From: Pelagihabitans sp947500445
GTDB lineage: Bacteria; Bacteroidota; Bacteroidia; Flavobacteriales; Flavobacteriaceae
Length of the DNA stretch: 64,000 bases
Direction: 5' to 3'
Assembly (NCBI RefSeq): GCF_050589625.1
Contig: NZ_JBNGOP010000010.1
Coordinates: 94,272 to 158,271, forward strand
The notes under the pieces were generated by a model. It did not search any database and had not been told where the DNA came from. It saw only the letters and a program-made list of their open reading frames with translations. Below are positions 8,743 to 16,604 of this stretch, one piece after another (positions within the stretch are counted from its first letter, which is position 1; each line of letters opens with the position of its first letter). The translations under genes and the position numbers were made by a program.

Positions 8743-9654
8743 ATGAAAAGAAGAAACTTTGTCCGGAACGCCGTATTGGGAAGTGGTGCCGTAACCCTTG
8801 GCATCCCTTCCCTATATGCCAAAAAGCGGCAACTACAGCATACGTACCGGTTAAAATATGCCCCACATTTGGGGATGTTCAAACACCACGCGGGAGAAGA
8901 TCCCATTGACCAGCTCGGCTTTATGGCAGATCAAGGGTTTCGAGCCTTTGAGGATAATAATATGCGCAATCGTGAAATAGGCCTGCAGGAACGAATGGCG
9001 AAAACGATGCAGGAGCGCGGGATTGAAATGGGCGTTTTTGTGGCACATGAGATTTATTGGGACAAGCCCAACCTTGCCTCGGGCGATGCCGAAAAACGAA
9101 CGGAGTTTTTAAACTACATCAAAGCATCCGTAGCTGTGGCCAAAAGGGTAAACGCCAAATGGATGACGGTAGTTCCGGGACATTTGGACCTACGGCAGGC
9201 AATGGGATATCAAACGGCGCATGTGGTAGAGTCCCTAAAGCAGGCATCGGCCATTTTGGAACCCCATGGCTTGGTTATGGTACTGGAACCACTCAACTTT
9301 TTAAACCATCCCGGTCTCTTTTTGACCGGTTCCGCGCAGGCATACGAAATTTGTAAAGCGGTCGATTCGCCGTCCTGTAAAATTTTGTTCGATATCTATC
9401 ATCAGCAAATCCAAGAGGGAAACCTAATTGCGAATATTGACGCCTGTTGGGGTGAAATTGCCTATATCCAAATTGGGGACAATCCCGGCAGAAAAGAACC
9501 TACTACAGGGGAAATCAATTATACCAACGTCTTCAAACATATTCATTCCAAGGGGTTCAATGGTATTCTTGGTATGGAACATGGCAACTCAAGGCCGGAC
9601 AAAGAGGGCGAAAAAGCGGTTATCGAGGCCTATAAAAAGGTAGATGCCTTTTAG
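8743..9654 (+). CDS. hydroxypyruvate isomerase-like TIM-barrel protein with Tat leader
   Basis: The 303-residue protein begins MKRRNFVRNAVLGSGAVTLG, a twin-arginine signal, followed by a hydroxypyruvate isomerase (Hyi)-like barrel. E182 (in VLEPLN) and E279 (in GMEHGNS) fit the family's pair of metal-binding catalytic glutamates; D217 and H220 (FDIYHQQ) also fit the metal site. Export makes a role in glyoxylate metabolism unlikely. As last gene of the GMC operon it more likely acts on the periplasmic oxidised sugar, for example by isomerising or cleaving a 3-keto-glycoside. That role is inferred from context and from characterised 3-keto-glycoside operons that pair GMC or Gfo/Idh enzymes with such barrels. 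A strong terminator follows. Confidence 0.88.
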   Translation: MKRRNFVRNAVLGSGAVTLGIPSLYAKKRQLQHTYRLKYAPHLGMFKHHAGEDPIDQLGFMADQGFRAFEDNNMRNREIGLQERMAKTMQERGIEMGVFVAHEIYWDKPNLASGDAEKRTEFLNYIKASVAVAKRVNAKWMTVVPGHLDLRQAMGYQTAHVVESLKQASAILEPHGLVMVLEPLNFLNHPGLFLTGSAQAYEICKAVDSPSCKILFDIYHQQIQEGNLIANIDACWGEIAYIQIGDNPGRKEPTTGEINYTNVFKHIHSKGFNGILGMEHGNSRPDKEGEKAVIEAYKKVDAF

Positions 9655-9696
9655 GGATTAGTTACGCGTACTTTCCCGATCTGTTGTATTTCCGAT

Positions 9697-9754
9697 ATAG
9701 TAAAAAAACCGAACCATATGGCAAAAATTGCGCAGATGGTTCGGTTTTTACTAT
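9697..9754. terminator. bidirectional terminator between convergent genes
   Basis: A roughly 20-bp stem pairs TATAGTAAAAA..CCGAACCAT with ATGGTTCGGTTTTTACTATA, with a two-base A bulge on the left arm. A/T-rich ends on both sides suit termination of the operon ending at 9654 and of the reverse-strand gene ending at 9768. Confidence 0.88.
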
Positions 9755-9767
9755 AAAGCGTCTTGCT

Positions 9768-12248
9768 TCAATCGACCAAAATTCTTTTGGTAGAGGTCCC
9801 GGAATCGTGGAAAATCTGTAAAAGATAGGTCCCAGTGGGGAGTATGCCGGTAGTCAATTTCATTTCCTTTACTTCTTTGGTCTGTTGCGCAGCCATCAAT
9901 TTCCCGTTCATATCATAGATACGTGCGGAGATATTGGTTTGTATATCGGGAAACCTTAGAGTTGTTTCTTGCGTTTTTATGGGGTTGGGATATACCACAA
10001 TTTCAGCTACGGAAGGTTCTTCCGCGATTTCAACAGGGTCTATTGCATCTGATTGCGATGCATTCGTATCGTTCGTTTCCGATGAGGCTTGCTGCGGCTC
10101 CGTGGCGCTTACGGGATCTATGCGCTCAACAAAGAGCAGGTCGTTCCAACCTTTTCCCTTCGGGGCAATAAAAACGGTCCACTTGTACCCATTGTTTTCG
10201 ATAGGGGTTTCTTCCGCCACCTGTAATGATAGGGTAACCTCACCGCTACCTTTTGTTATCGCTTTGCGAACGTAGCCATAATTGGTCCAAGGCGCTCTGT
10301 TCTGTTGAAAAAGAATAACGATATCCCGTTCCCGGGCCGCTTCGTACGCTACCGATATGTTGTAGGTTTCTCCAGGGACTACGTTCGTAATTCTGGTCGC
10401 CACCGAAAGGGAATCGGTTTCGGCTCCGTCTTCGGTCGTACTACCGCGCTGGGTCCACCAAAAATCCCCAAAAGCTTCTAGTTTGGAATAGTCCTTTCTC
10501 CAAGTGGCGTACATATTTCCGATAATACCGGAAATACCGGTAGCTGCGGTCTGCCATCTGGAAAAATTGGTACCGACATCGGCATCATAAAATGCCCCGA
10601 TTACCTGCTCAAATCCATTGTCGGAGAAGAATTTTAAGGAATTTGGTCCATTTTTAGTAATTTTTTCGCCTTCCCACCAAGTAGCAATGACCGTTTTATT
10701 GGGGTCCAAAGTGGTCCATGATTCCGAAAGGGTATTGTTTACCTGATAGTAATTGGCCTTGGCATTATGGTTGGGGTCCACCATATCGTTCCAGAAAAAC
10801 CGTCGCGCATTGGGCGCTACCTCCCCTAGGTCCTTGAACACCCTGCCGATACTTTTTGCCAGGGCCTTTCCCGAAGTGCCTACCTCGGTATCGAGCGGTT
10901 CCCAACCACCGGTGCGTATTTCGGAATAGTTTACCAAGTAACCATCCGGACGGTAAGTGTTTTCCAAAGTTTGATGGATCTGTTTCATGCGTGCGTAGAT
11001 TTCCGGGTGGTTCCAAGAGCAGGAAACCTGACCGTTGGCGGTGGGCAATGCGTGGTAACCGCTAATGGTAATGGTTTCGTTTTCGGCAATGCCGCTGTTT
11101 TGGCCCAATACAATTTTCGGCCCCCGGTGTTGGGTGTCATATTTTCCCTTAAAGCCCGAAACGCCAAGTTTGGGGTCCTCGGGCAACACTACGTCTTTCC
11201 CAAAGGAAAGATTGCTCCCATTTTCCCTTTTGATCGATACGGGGAGGTCGTCCCTATTGATCCAGTTGAGCGCCGGGGTATCCAATACTTGCACATCGTC
11301 CCACCAGATGCTGCCGTTTGTGCCTCCAAACACGGAAAGCCCCAAGTTTACTTGAGTGGCATTTAGGCTGTTAAAAGCGATCCGCATTTCGGTCCAGTCG
11401 ATGGTCAAATTATCGGGTCTGTTAAAATAGTTGCGGGAGCCATCATCATTGGGAAGGGATAATCGAAGATTGGTCAGGTTTCGGTCTTTGTTGTTTTCAT
11501 CGCGAACGACCGCCAAAAGGTTTTGGGCACTCAAGTTTTGGGTCTTTACCCAAAAACGCAGTGTGTACTGATGAAAGGGTTTTACATCAAAAGCGGTAAT
11601 TATTCGTGACATGTTACCGCCTTTGGCTTCGGCACGGAACGAGGCGTTTCCCGACCGTTTTACGGAACGGTCTATAAACGTACGGCTACCGGGAGCATCT
11701 TGAAACGACCACCCTTCGGGCTCATTTCCCGAAAACCTTTCAAAGCCCCCATTGGGAATGGCAGCGGTACTGACCGGGCGGAGTTCGTTCCCCACCCGTT
11801 TTAAGGGCTGGTCTTTTATGGGGTAACCTGTAGTCAACTGGACTTCGTCCGAAATAACGGAAGAACAAAACCCCATGGTTATGGTCATCAGCAGCAGGTC
11901 CATATCGCGCTGTTTGACCCCTGTTATGAATTTCTGGGTTTCGGCGTTCCATCGATCTCCCAAGGAAGCTCCCAAACCAAAACGGTTGAGCTTTGAATCT
12001 CCGTAAAGTACGGTGTTCGCGCCTTTTGCTTTGGCACGGTCTACGAGTTCCAATAACTCGTCGGCAGTATCGACCACCATATTGGCCTGAATTTTCATAA
12101 TACGAACGGTGTTGGAACCTACCACCGAATCGTACAGTAAGGGTTGTTTTTCGCTGGTTTTAAAAGCCTCTGAAGGGCCTGAAGTGTGGGTAAGGAGCCA
12201 GAAGGGCAGTGTGGTTAAAAAAATCAAAGCGCTTAAAAATAGTTTCAT
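9768..12248 (-). CDS. secreted glycosidase-like TIM-barrel protein with CBM-like domain and T9SS type A sorting domain
   Basis: From ATG at 12248 (826 residues) the protein starts with a Sec signal, MKLFLSALIFLTTLPFWLL; a longer in-frame extension to 12311 would bury this signal. Two barrel segments, with NYSEIRTGGWEPL and RRFFWNDMVDPNHNA, are separated by a carbohydrate-binding-like beta sandwich (from about GFERFSGNEPEGW to GSIWWDDVQVLD). Acidic residues in those two barrel motifs are candidate catalytic groups. A second sandwich follows, then a T9SS sorting domain with VYPNP and PTGTYLLQI, which sends the protein to the cell surface or outside. The barrel resembles beta-hexosaminidase-type (GH20-like) folds, but I cannot name a GH family. 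It may release the glycosides that the neighbouring dehydrogenase system oxidises. Confidence 0.75.
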   Translation of the reverse strand: MKLFLSALIFLTTLPFWLLTHTSGPSEAFKTSEKQPLLYDSVVGSNTVRIMKIQANMVVDTADELLELVDRAKAKGANTVLYGDSKLNRFGLGASLGDRWNAETQKFITGVKQRDMDLLLMTITMGFCSSVISDEVQLTTGYPIKDQPLKRVGNELRPVSTAAIPNGGFERFSGNEPEGWSFQDAPGSRTFIDRSVKRSGNASFRAEAKGGNMSRIITAFDVKPFHQYTLRFWVKTQNLSAQNLLAVVRDENNKDRNLTNLRLSLPNDDGSRNYFNRPDNLTIDWTEMRIAFNSLNATQVNLGLSVFGGTNGSIWWDDVQVLDTPALNWINRDDLPVSIKRENGSNLSFGKDVVLPEDPKLGVSGFKGKYDTQHRGPKIVLGQNSGIAENETITISGYHALPTANGQVSCSWNHPEIYARMKQIHQTLENTYRPDGYLVNYSEIRTGGWEPLDTEVGTSGKALAKSIGRVFKDLGEVAPNARRFFWNDMVDPNHNAKANYYQVNNTLSESWTTLDPNKTVIATWWEGEKITKNGPNSLKFFSDNGFEQVIGAFYDADVGTNFSRWQTAATGISGIIGNMYATWRKDYSKLEAFGDFWWTQRGSTTEDGAETDSLSVATRITNVVPGETYNISVAYEAARERDIVILFQQNRAPWTNYGYVRKAITKGSGEVTLSLQVAEETPIENNGYKWTVFIAPKGKGWNDLLFVERIDPVSATEPQQASSETNDTNASQSDAIDPVEIAEEPSVAEIVVYPNPIKTQETTLRFPDIQTNISARIYDMNGKLMAAQQTKEVKEMKLTTGILPTGTYLLQIFHDSGTSTKRILVD

Positions 12249-12569
12249 AGTCGATAATTTAGGGTATTTATGGAATGAGGAATTAAATTCACCTACTGCA
12301 GTGGATGCCACGCATTTTCGGGTGTACTGTTTGTTTTTGATGAATAATGGAACCGATAAACCGTTGTACGAAAGTTTTCATTACCGGCCCAACGACACCA
12401 ATGTTTACTTAAAGTCGTTCAACAAAACAGAAAAAGTGGGGTTGACATACCAATGCGAAGTGTTCGTTGTCACCTTGACAGCTGGTGATGCATGGCCCAT
12501 TGGGTTTCAAATAGGTTCCATACGGTCTTTTGTCGTCAGAAGCGGCTTTTAGAACCTTTTGAAATGACC

Positions 12570-12596
12570 AATGCTTCCTATGGGGAAGGAAGCATT
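12570..12596. other. 9-bp hairpin in gene-poor stretch
   Basis: AATGCTTCC and GGAAGCATT form a perfect stem with a nine-base loop, followed by an A-rich run. Function unknown. Confidence 0.5.
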
Positions 12597-13024
12597 AAAA
12601 ATAGCAAAGTAGGTCGTTTACGGGGCAACCGGTTTTTGTACATGATAATCATTTTATATCGTATAAAACAAGTATCAAGTTGGTGTAGGCTTGGGGCCAA
12701 AAAGGTGGTCAATTGCAATTGCTTACGCACTTGCGGATTATGTACGTTAGAACGAGTCCAATTAGACGTTTAAAACCTTAAATAATCGATGAAATGCACG
12801 TTTTGAGCAAAAAAAGTGTGTTTTTATGGGTTTTATAGCACATTATCCGTGCCGTCTAGTAGGACAGCGGGACTATTTCCTTGAAATTAATTTGGAATTT
12901 CCGGGGTGTTCAAACGGGCTATGGAAGCGTCTATCTCTTTTTGTGAAAGTTCATGCCTTTTGATTCCTACCATTGGGTTTCATACCCCGATGGCTGCGTC
13001 GAAATGGTATCAAGACGCTTTCAA

Positions 13025-13081
13025 GATAAGAAAAAGCCGCTTTTGTAAAATGCGTTTTAGCGGTGAAAAGCGCTTTTTATC
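13025..13081. repeat. long imperfect hairpin (GATAA..AAAAAGC / GCTTTTTATC)
   Basis: The left arm GATAAGAAAAAGCCGCTTTT pairs with the right arm GAAAAGCGCTTTTTATC with two one-base bulges; an inner CCGCT/AGCGG pairing is an alternative. It is A/T-flanked on both sides and could act as a transcription stop, though no gene ends here. Confidence 0.5.
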
Positions 13082-13186
13082 GGATTTTATGAGTTTTGTG
13101 GGACAGTTCATCGATTTTTTTGACACTTTTCGATGCAATGCACACTCGGCCCACACGATAGGACACTATCTGCCCGTTTTTAAGAT

Positions 13187-13294
13187 ATGCAAGCTTATAT
13201 TATTCTCCTTATCGGTTATTTGTCCTTAGTGGTGCTTTCCAAGCTGGTGTACCGTTCCTATAAAAAGAAGCAAGTCGATTTTAGCGAGCTTTAG
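13187..13294 (+). CDS. candidate 35-residue membrane peptide
   Basis: ATG at 13187 opens a 36-codon frame: a hydrophobic helix (YIILLIGYLSLVVLSKLVY) followed by a basic then polar tail (RSYKKKQVDFSEL). The layout, one membrane helix with positive residues on one side, is what a real single-pass microprotein would show, and random sequence rarely produces it. There is no clear ribosome-binding site or promoter, and no neighbour within 300 bp on either side. It is not similar to any small protein I recognise. Treat as a candidate only. Confidence 0.35.
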   Translation: MQAYIILLIGYLSLVVLSKLVYRSYKKKQVDFSEL

Positions 13295-13487
13295 GGTTCA
13301 TGAACGGATTGCTAAGGTATTCGGACAGTAGCGGAACAAATTGAGGACCGCGGTGGACGTCAACATTCTTTTCTGGACATCGGTATACGTATTTTAAAAA
13401 TACTGCGTTAGAACAAACACGGGTTTCGTAATCTTTTTTTACGTTTATTACGTATCTACTTAAAGTTTTCTTTACAAAAGGGGCAAA

Positions 13488-13571
13488 ATGGACAAACATC
13501 TCACGATTTTGATTATTTATATCGCAGCGTATGCTTTTGCGATTGCGTTAAAACCTTATTTGAACAAATAA
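13488..13571 (+). CDS. candidate 27-residue membrane peptide
   Basis: ATG at 13488 follows an AAAGGGGC stretch that could serve as a ribosome-binding site. The 28-codon frame encodes MDKHLTILIIYIAAYAFAIA then a short basic tail LKPYLNK, so nearly the whole peptide is one membrane helix. An ATACCATTT palindrome begins seven bases after the stop codon, as it does after several confirmed genes in this window. It lies about 190 bp downstream of the other micro-ORF on the same strand. No family recognised. Confidence 0.35.
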   Translation: MDKHLTILIIYIAAYAFAIALKPYLNK

Positions 13572-13578
13572 GGGCGTT

Positions 13579-13615
13579 ATACCATTTTAACGTTGAAATA
13601 GCATTAATAAATGGT
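13579..13615. repeat. palindromic intergenic repeat, copy 2 (long variant)
   Basis: ATACCATTTTAACG followed by TTGAAATAGCAT and then TAATAAATGGT. The same extended form, ending AAATAGCA..TAAATGGT, recurs at 32112-32146. Confidence 0.65.
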
Positions 13616-13650
13616 TTCTTTTTCAGTTATTCTTCGTTAGAAAGCCTGTC

Positions 13651-13716
13651 CCCAGCTTGATTGGGAATCTAACCGTAGCTACGGCTATGCTTAGGTTTTT
13701 CGCCTTGAATACCTAA
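13651..13716. repeat. cluster of three small hairpins next to repeat copy 3
   Basis: CCCA..TGGG (13651-13665), a perfect 12-bp palindrome CCGTAGCTACGG (13673-13684) and TTAGGT..ACCTAA (13691-13716) follow one another, then an A-rich linker leads into the palindrome at 13738. The arrangement resembles compound REP-type elements. Confidence 0.5.
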
Positions 13717-13737
13717 AAAATAATTCAATTTCTATAC

Positions 13738-13763
13738 ATACCATTTCAAAGTTAAAATGGTAT
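13738..13763. repeat. 26-bp palindromic intergenic repeat, copy 3 (consensus form)
   Basis: ATACCATTTC, AAAGTT and AAAATGGTAT in sequence. This copy is identical to the copy at 54147-54172 and is the best guess at the family consensus. Confidence 0.85.
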
Positions 13764-13914
13764 TACTTTCTTTTTTTAAAAATTTGGGTCCTGTTCTTTT
13801 TGGGCCTTATCAAAAAACACCTTTTATTTTTTTATTCGTTACCGATTGGTTTTTTCGAATGAAATCTATAGCGGTGTTCGGCTTTATCGAACCATAGCAA
13901 ATCGGTCGTATATC

Positions 13915-13954
13915 AAAAAAAGAGCGCTATTTCATTACAAAATAGCGCTCTTTT
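13915..13954 (-). terminator. rho-independent terminator of nrdA
   Basis: On the reverse strand AAAAGAGCGCTATTT pairs perfectly with AAATAGCGCTCTTTT across a 7-base loop and runs into a T tract, starting 26 bp after the nrdA stop codon. Confidence 0.92.
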
Positions 13955-13979
13955 CTGTTTGATCCGGTTTACCGGTGTG

Positions 13980-16466
13980 TTAGGAACCACACATCAGACA
14001 GTCGTCATCGGCCTGTCCTTCTTTTGCCTTGGCGATCATTTCCTTCATTTCTTCGGGAGTCATCGGCTGTATGTCCAGTTCGGTCTGTGGTGATACCGGT
14101 GTCGTTTCTACCTGCATTGCCTGAGCTTCTGTCGCTGCGGGAGTTGCCGCGGCCACTTCGGCCTCTGCAGCTATGCTGATAGGCATTTCCTTCTTCTTGG
14201 TGTTGTCCAAAGTAAATTTAATGGCATCTACGGCAGCTTTTGTACGCAGATAGTACATTCCGGTTTTCAGGCCGCTCTTCCAGGCGTAAAAGTGCATGGA
14301 GGTCAACTTTGCGTAGTTGGCGTTTTCCATAAACAAGTTGAGCGACTGGCTTTGGTCGATAAAATAACCTCTATGGCGCGACATGTCGATGATGTCCTTC
14401 ATGCTCAATTCCCAAACCGTTTTATAAAGGTCACGGATTTCCTGTGGTATGGTTTCAATATGTTGAATGGAGCCATTGGCACGCATCAACTCTTGCTTCA
14501 TGTTTTCGTTCCAAAGGCCTAAGGATACCAAATCTTCCAAAAGGTGCTTGTTTACTACGATAAACTCACCGGAAAGTACCCGTCGGGTGTAAATATTGGA
14601 CGTATAGGGTTCAAAACATTCGTTGTTCCCCAATATCTGTGAGGTGGAAGCGGTTGGCATCGGTGCTACCAACAAGGAGTTGCGAACACCGTTCTTTTGC
14701 ACTTCTTTTCTTAGTTTGCCCCAATCCCATCTTCCGGAAAGTTCTTCATCTTTTATGTTCCATAGGTTGTGCTGAAACTCACCTTGTGAAATCGGGGAAC
14801 CTTCGTAAGAAGAATAGGTTCCTTCTTCCTGTGCAAGTTCCATGGAAGCGGTTACCGCTGCAAAATATAGCGTCTCAAAAATTTCTTGGTTCAACTTTTT
14901 GGCATCGTCGCTGGTAAATGGCAAACGCAACAGGATAAAGGTGTCCGCCAAACCTTGGACACCGAGCCCAATGGGACGGTGGCGCATGTTGGAGTTTTCA
15001 GCTTCCTTTACCGGGTAATAATTGCGGTCGATTACCTTGTTCAGGTTTTTGGTGACCCTTTTGGTCACCTTGAACAGTTCTTTGTGATTGAACTCCCCGT
15101 TTTTAACGAACATCGGTAAGGCGATAGAAGCCAGGTTGCATACCGCAATTTCGTCGGGAGAGGTATACTCCATAATTTCGGTACACAGGTTGGAAGAACG
15201 TATGGTACCCAAGTTTTTTTGGTTGCTCTTGCGGTTTGCAGCATCCTTGTAGAGCATGTATGGTGTTCCGGTCTCGATCTGACTTTCCAATATTTTTTCC
15301 CATAGTTCCCGTGCTTTTACCGTTTTACGGCCTTTTCCTTCCGCTTCATATTTGGCGTAAAGGCTTTCGAAGGCATCACTATGGTTATTGAACAGGTCTG
15401 GGCATTCGTTGGGGCACATTAGGGTCCAACTCTCATTGGCCTCTACGCGTTTCATGAACAGGTCTGGAATCCACATGGCGTAGAACAGGTCGCGCGCACG
15501 CATTTCCTCTTTACCGTGGTTCTTTTTTAGATCTAAAAACTCATAGATGTCCGCATGCCATGGTTCCATGTAAATTGCGAAACTTCCTTTTCTTTTTCCA
15601 CCACCTTGGTCTACGTAGCGGGCGGTATCGTTAAATACCCTTAGCATGGGAACTACGCCGTTAGAGGTGCCGTTAGTACCACCGATATAGGAGCCGGTTG
15701 CGCGAATGTTGTGTATGGATAGACCGATACCTCCCGCAGATTGGGAAATTTTGGCCGTATTTTTTAAGGTGTCGTATATGCCGTCGATACTATCGTCTTT
15801 CATCGCCAAAAGAAAACAGGACGACATTTGTGGTTTTGGCGTACCGGAATTGAAAAGTGTCGGGGTGGCGTGGGTAAAGTACTTTTTCGACATCAGCTCA
15901 TAGGTTTCTATGGCGGCGTCCAGATCGTTGAGGTGGATGCCTACGGATACCCGCATGAGCATGTGTTGCGGTCGCTCGGCAATGTTACCGTTCAACTTCA
16001 ACAGATAGGAACGTTCGAGGGTTTTGAAACCAAAGTAATCGTATCCGAAATCACGGTTGTAGATAATGGTAGAATCCAAACGCTCGGCGTTTTCGGAAAT
16101 TACGGCAAACACTTCGTCGGACAAAAGCGGTGCTTTTTTACCGGTTCTCGGGTTCACGTACTCGTAAAGGTCCTTCATCGTTTCGGAAAACGATTTTTTG
16201 GTGTTTTTGTGTAGGTTCGATACGGATATGCGTGCGGCCAATTTGGCATAATCCGGATGCGTGGTGGTCATTGTAGCGGCAATTTCGGCGGCAAGGTTAT
16301 CCAGTTCCGAGGTGGTCACCCCATCGTAGAGGCCTTCGATGACCCTCATGGCCACTTTTAAAGGATCTACTAGTCCGTTGAGGCCATAACAAAGCTTTCT
16401 TACGCGGGCCGTAATTTTGTCGAACATGACCTGTTCCTTTCTTCCGTCTCTTTTGAGTACAAACAT
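13980..16466 (-). CDS. nrdA: ribonucleoside-diphosphate reductase class Ia, alpha subunit
   Basis: The 828-residue catalytic subunit reduces ribonucleotides to deoxyribonucleotides. An N-terminal ATP-cone (residues 1-90) gives allosteric activity control. C217 and C443 form the active-site dithiol, and N426, C428 and E430 (in SSNLCTEI) are the catalytic Asn, thiyl Cys and Glu. The tail CLMCGS holds the shuttle cysteines C823 and C826 that re-reduce the active site. A low-complexity Ala/Glu-rich linker precedes the tail. It lies 138 bp downstream of nrdB in the same orientation and has its own strong terminator. Nothing is missing from the expected residues. Confidence 0.98.
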   Translation of the reverse strand: MFVLKRDGRKEQVMFDKITARVRKLCYGLNGLVDPLKVAMRVIEGLYDGVTTSELDNLAAEIAATMTTTHPDYAKLAARISVSNLHKNTKKSFSETMKDLYEYVNPRTGKKAPLLSDEVFAVISENAERLDSTIIYNRDFGYDYFGFKTLERSYLLKLNGNIAERPQHMLMRVSVGIHLNDLDAAIETYELMSKKYFTHATPTLFNSGTPKPQMSSCFLLAMKDDSIDGIYDTLKNTAKISQSAGGIGLSIHNIRATGSYIGGTNGTSNGVVPMLRVFNDTARYVDQGGGKRKGSFAIYMEPWHADIYEFLDLKKNHGKEEMRARDLFYAMWIPDLFMKRVEANESWTLMCPNECPDLFNNHSDAFESLYAKYEAEGKGRKTVKARELWEKILESQIETGTPYMLYKDAANRKSNQKNLGTIRSSNLCTEIMEYTSPDEIAVCNLASIALPMFVKNGEFNHKELFKVTKRVTKNLNKVIDRNYYPVKEAENSNMRHRPIGLGVQGLADTFILLRLPFTSDDAKKLNQEIFETLYFAAVTASMELAQEEGTYSSYEGSPISQGEFQHNLWNIKDEELSGRWDWGKLRKEVQKNGVRNSLLVAPMPTASTSQILGNNECFEPYTSNIYTRRVLSGEFIVVNKHLLEDLVSLGLWNENMKQELMRANGSIQHIETIPQEIRDLYKTVWELSMKDIIDMSRHRGYFIDQSQSLNLFMENANYAKLTSMHFYAWKSGLKTGMYYLRTKAAVDAIKFTLDNTKKKEMPISIAAEAEVAAATPAATEAQAMQVETTPVSPQTELDIQPMTPEEMKEMIAKAKEGQADDDCLMCGS

Positions 16467-16604
16467 GTGCTTACTTTAATTTAGGTGATACGTTGGTTGG
16501 GCCGATACGTTGGTTTGGTTCGGCAATTGTATGATGGTTGATCAAAACACCCGGTATGCTTTCCAAGAAGGAAAGAAGGTGGGTTATAAAAGTGTGTTCG
16601 GTAT

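Larger units (their letters stand above)
12249..13979. other. 1.7-kb gene-poor stretch with hairpins, repeats and micro-ORFs
   Basis: No conventional gene is supported. Longer open frames here run through hairpins and lack protein-like composition. What can be seen is a hairpin at 12570-12596, a long hairpin at 13025-13081, micro-ORFs at 13187 and 13488, two ATACCATTT palindromes, a hairpin cluster from 13651 and the nrdA terminator. Confidence 0.6.

Noticed and set aside
12249..12311. N-terminal extension of the T9SS-sorted protein
   Set aside because: It would place 21 polar residues before the signal peptide, which starts properly at 12248.
12906..13229. 107-codon open frame in the nrdA-side gene desert
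   Set aside because: It runs through hairpins and repeat remnants, has a composition rich in Cys, Phe, His and Ser unlike real proteins here, and overlaps a better-looking micro-ORF.
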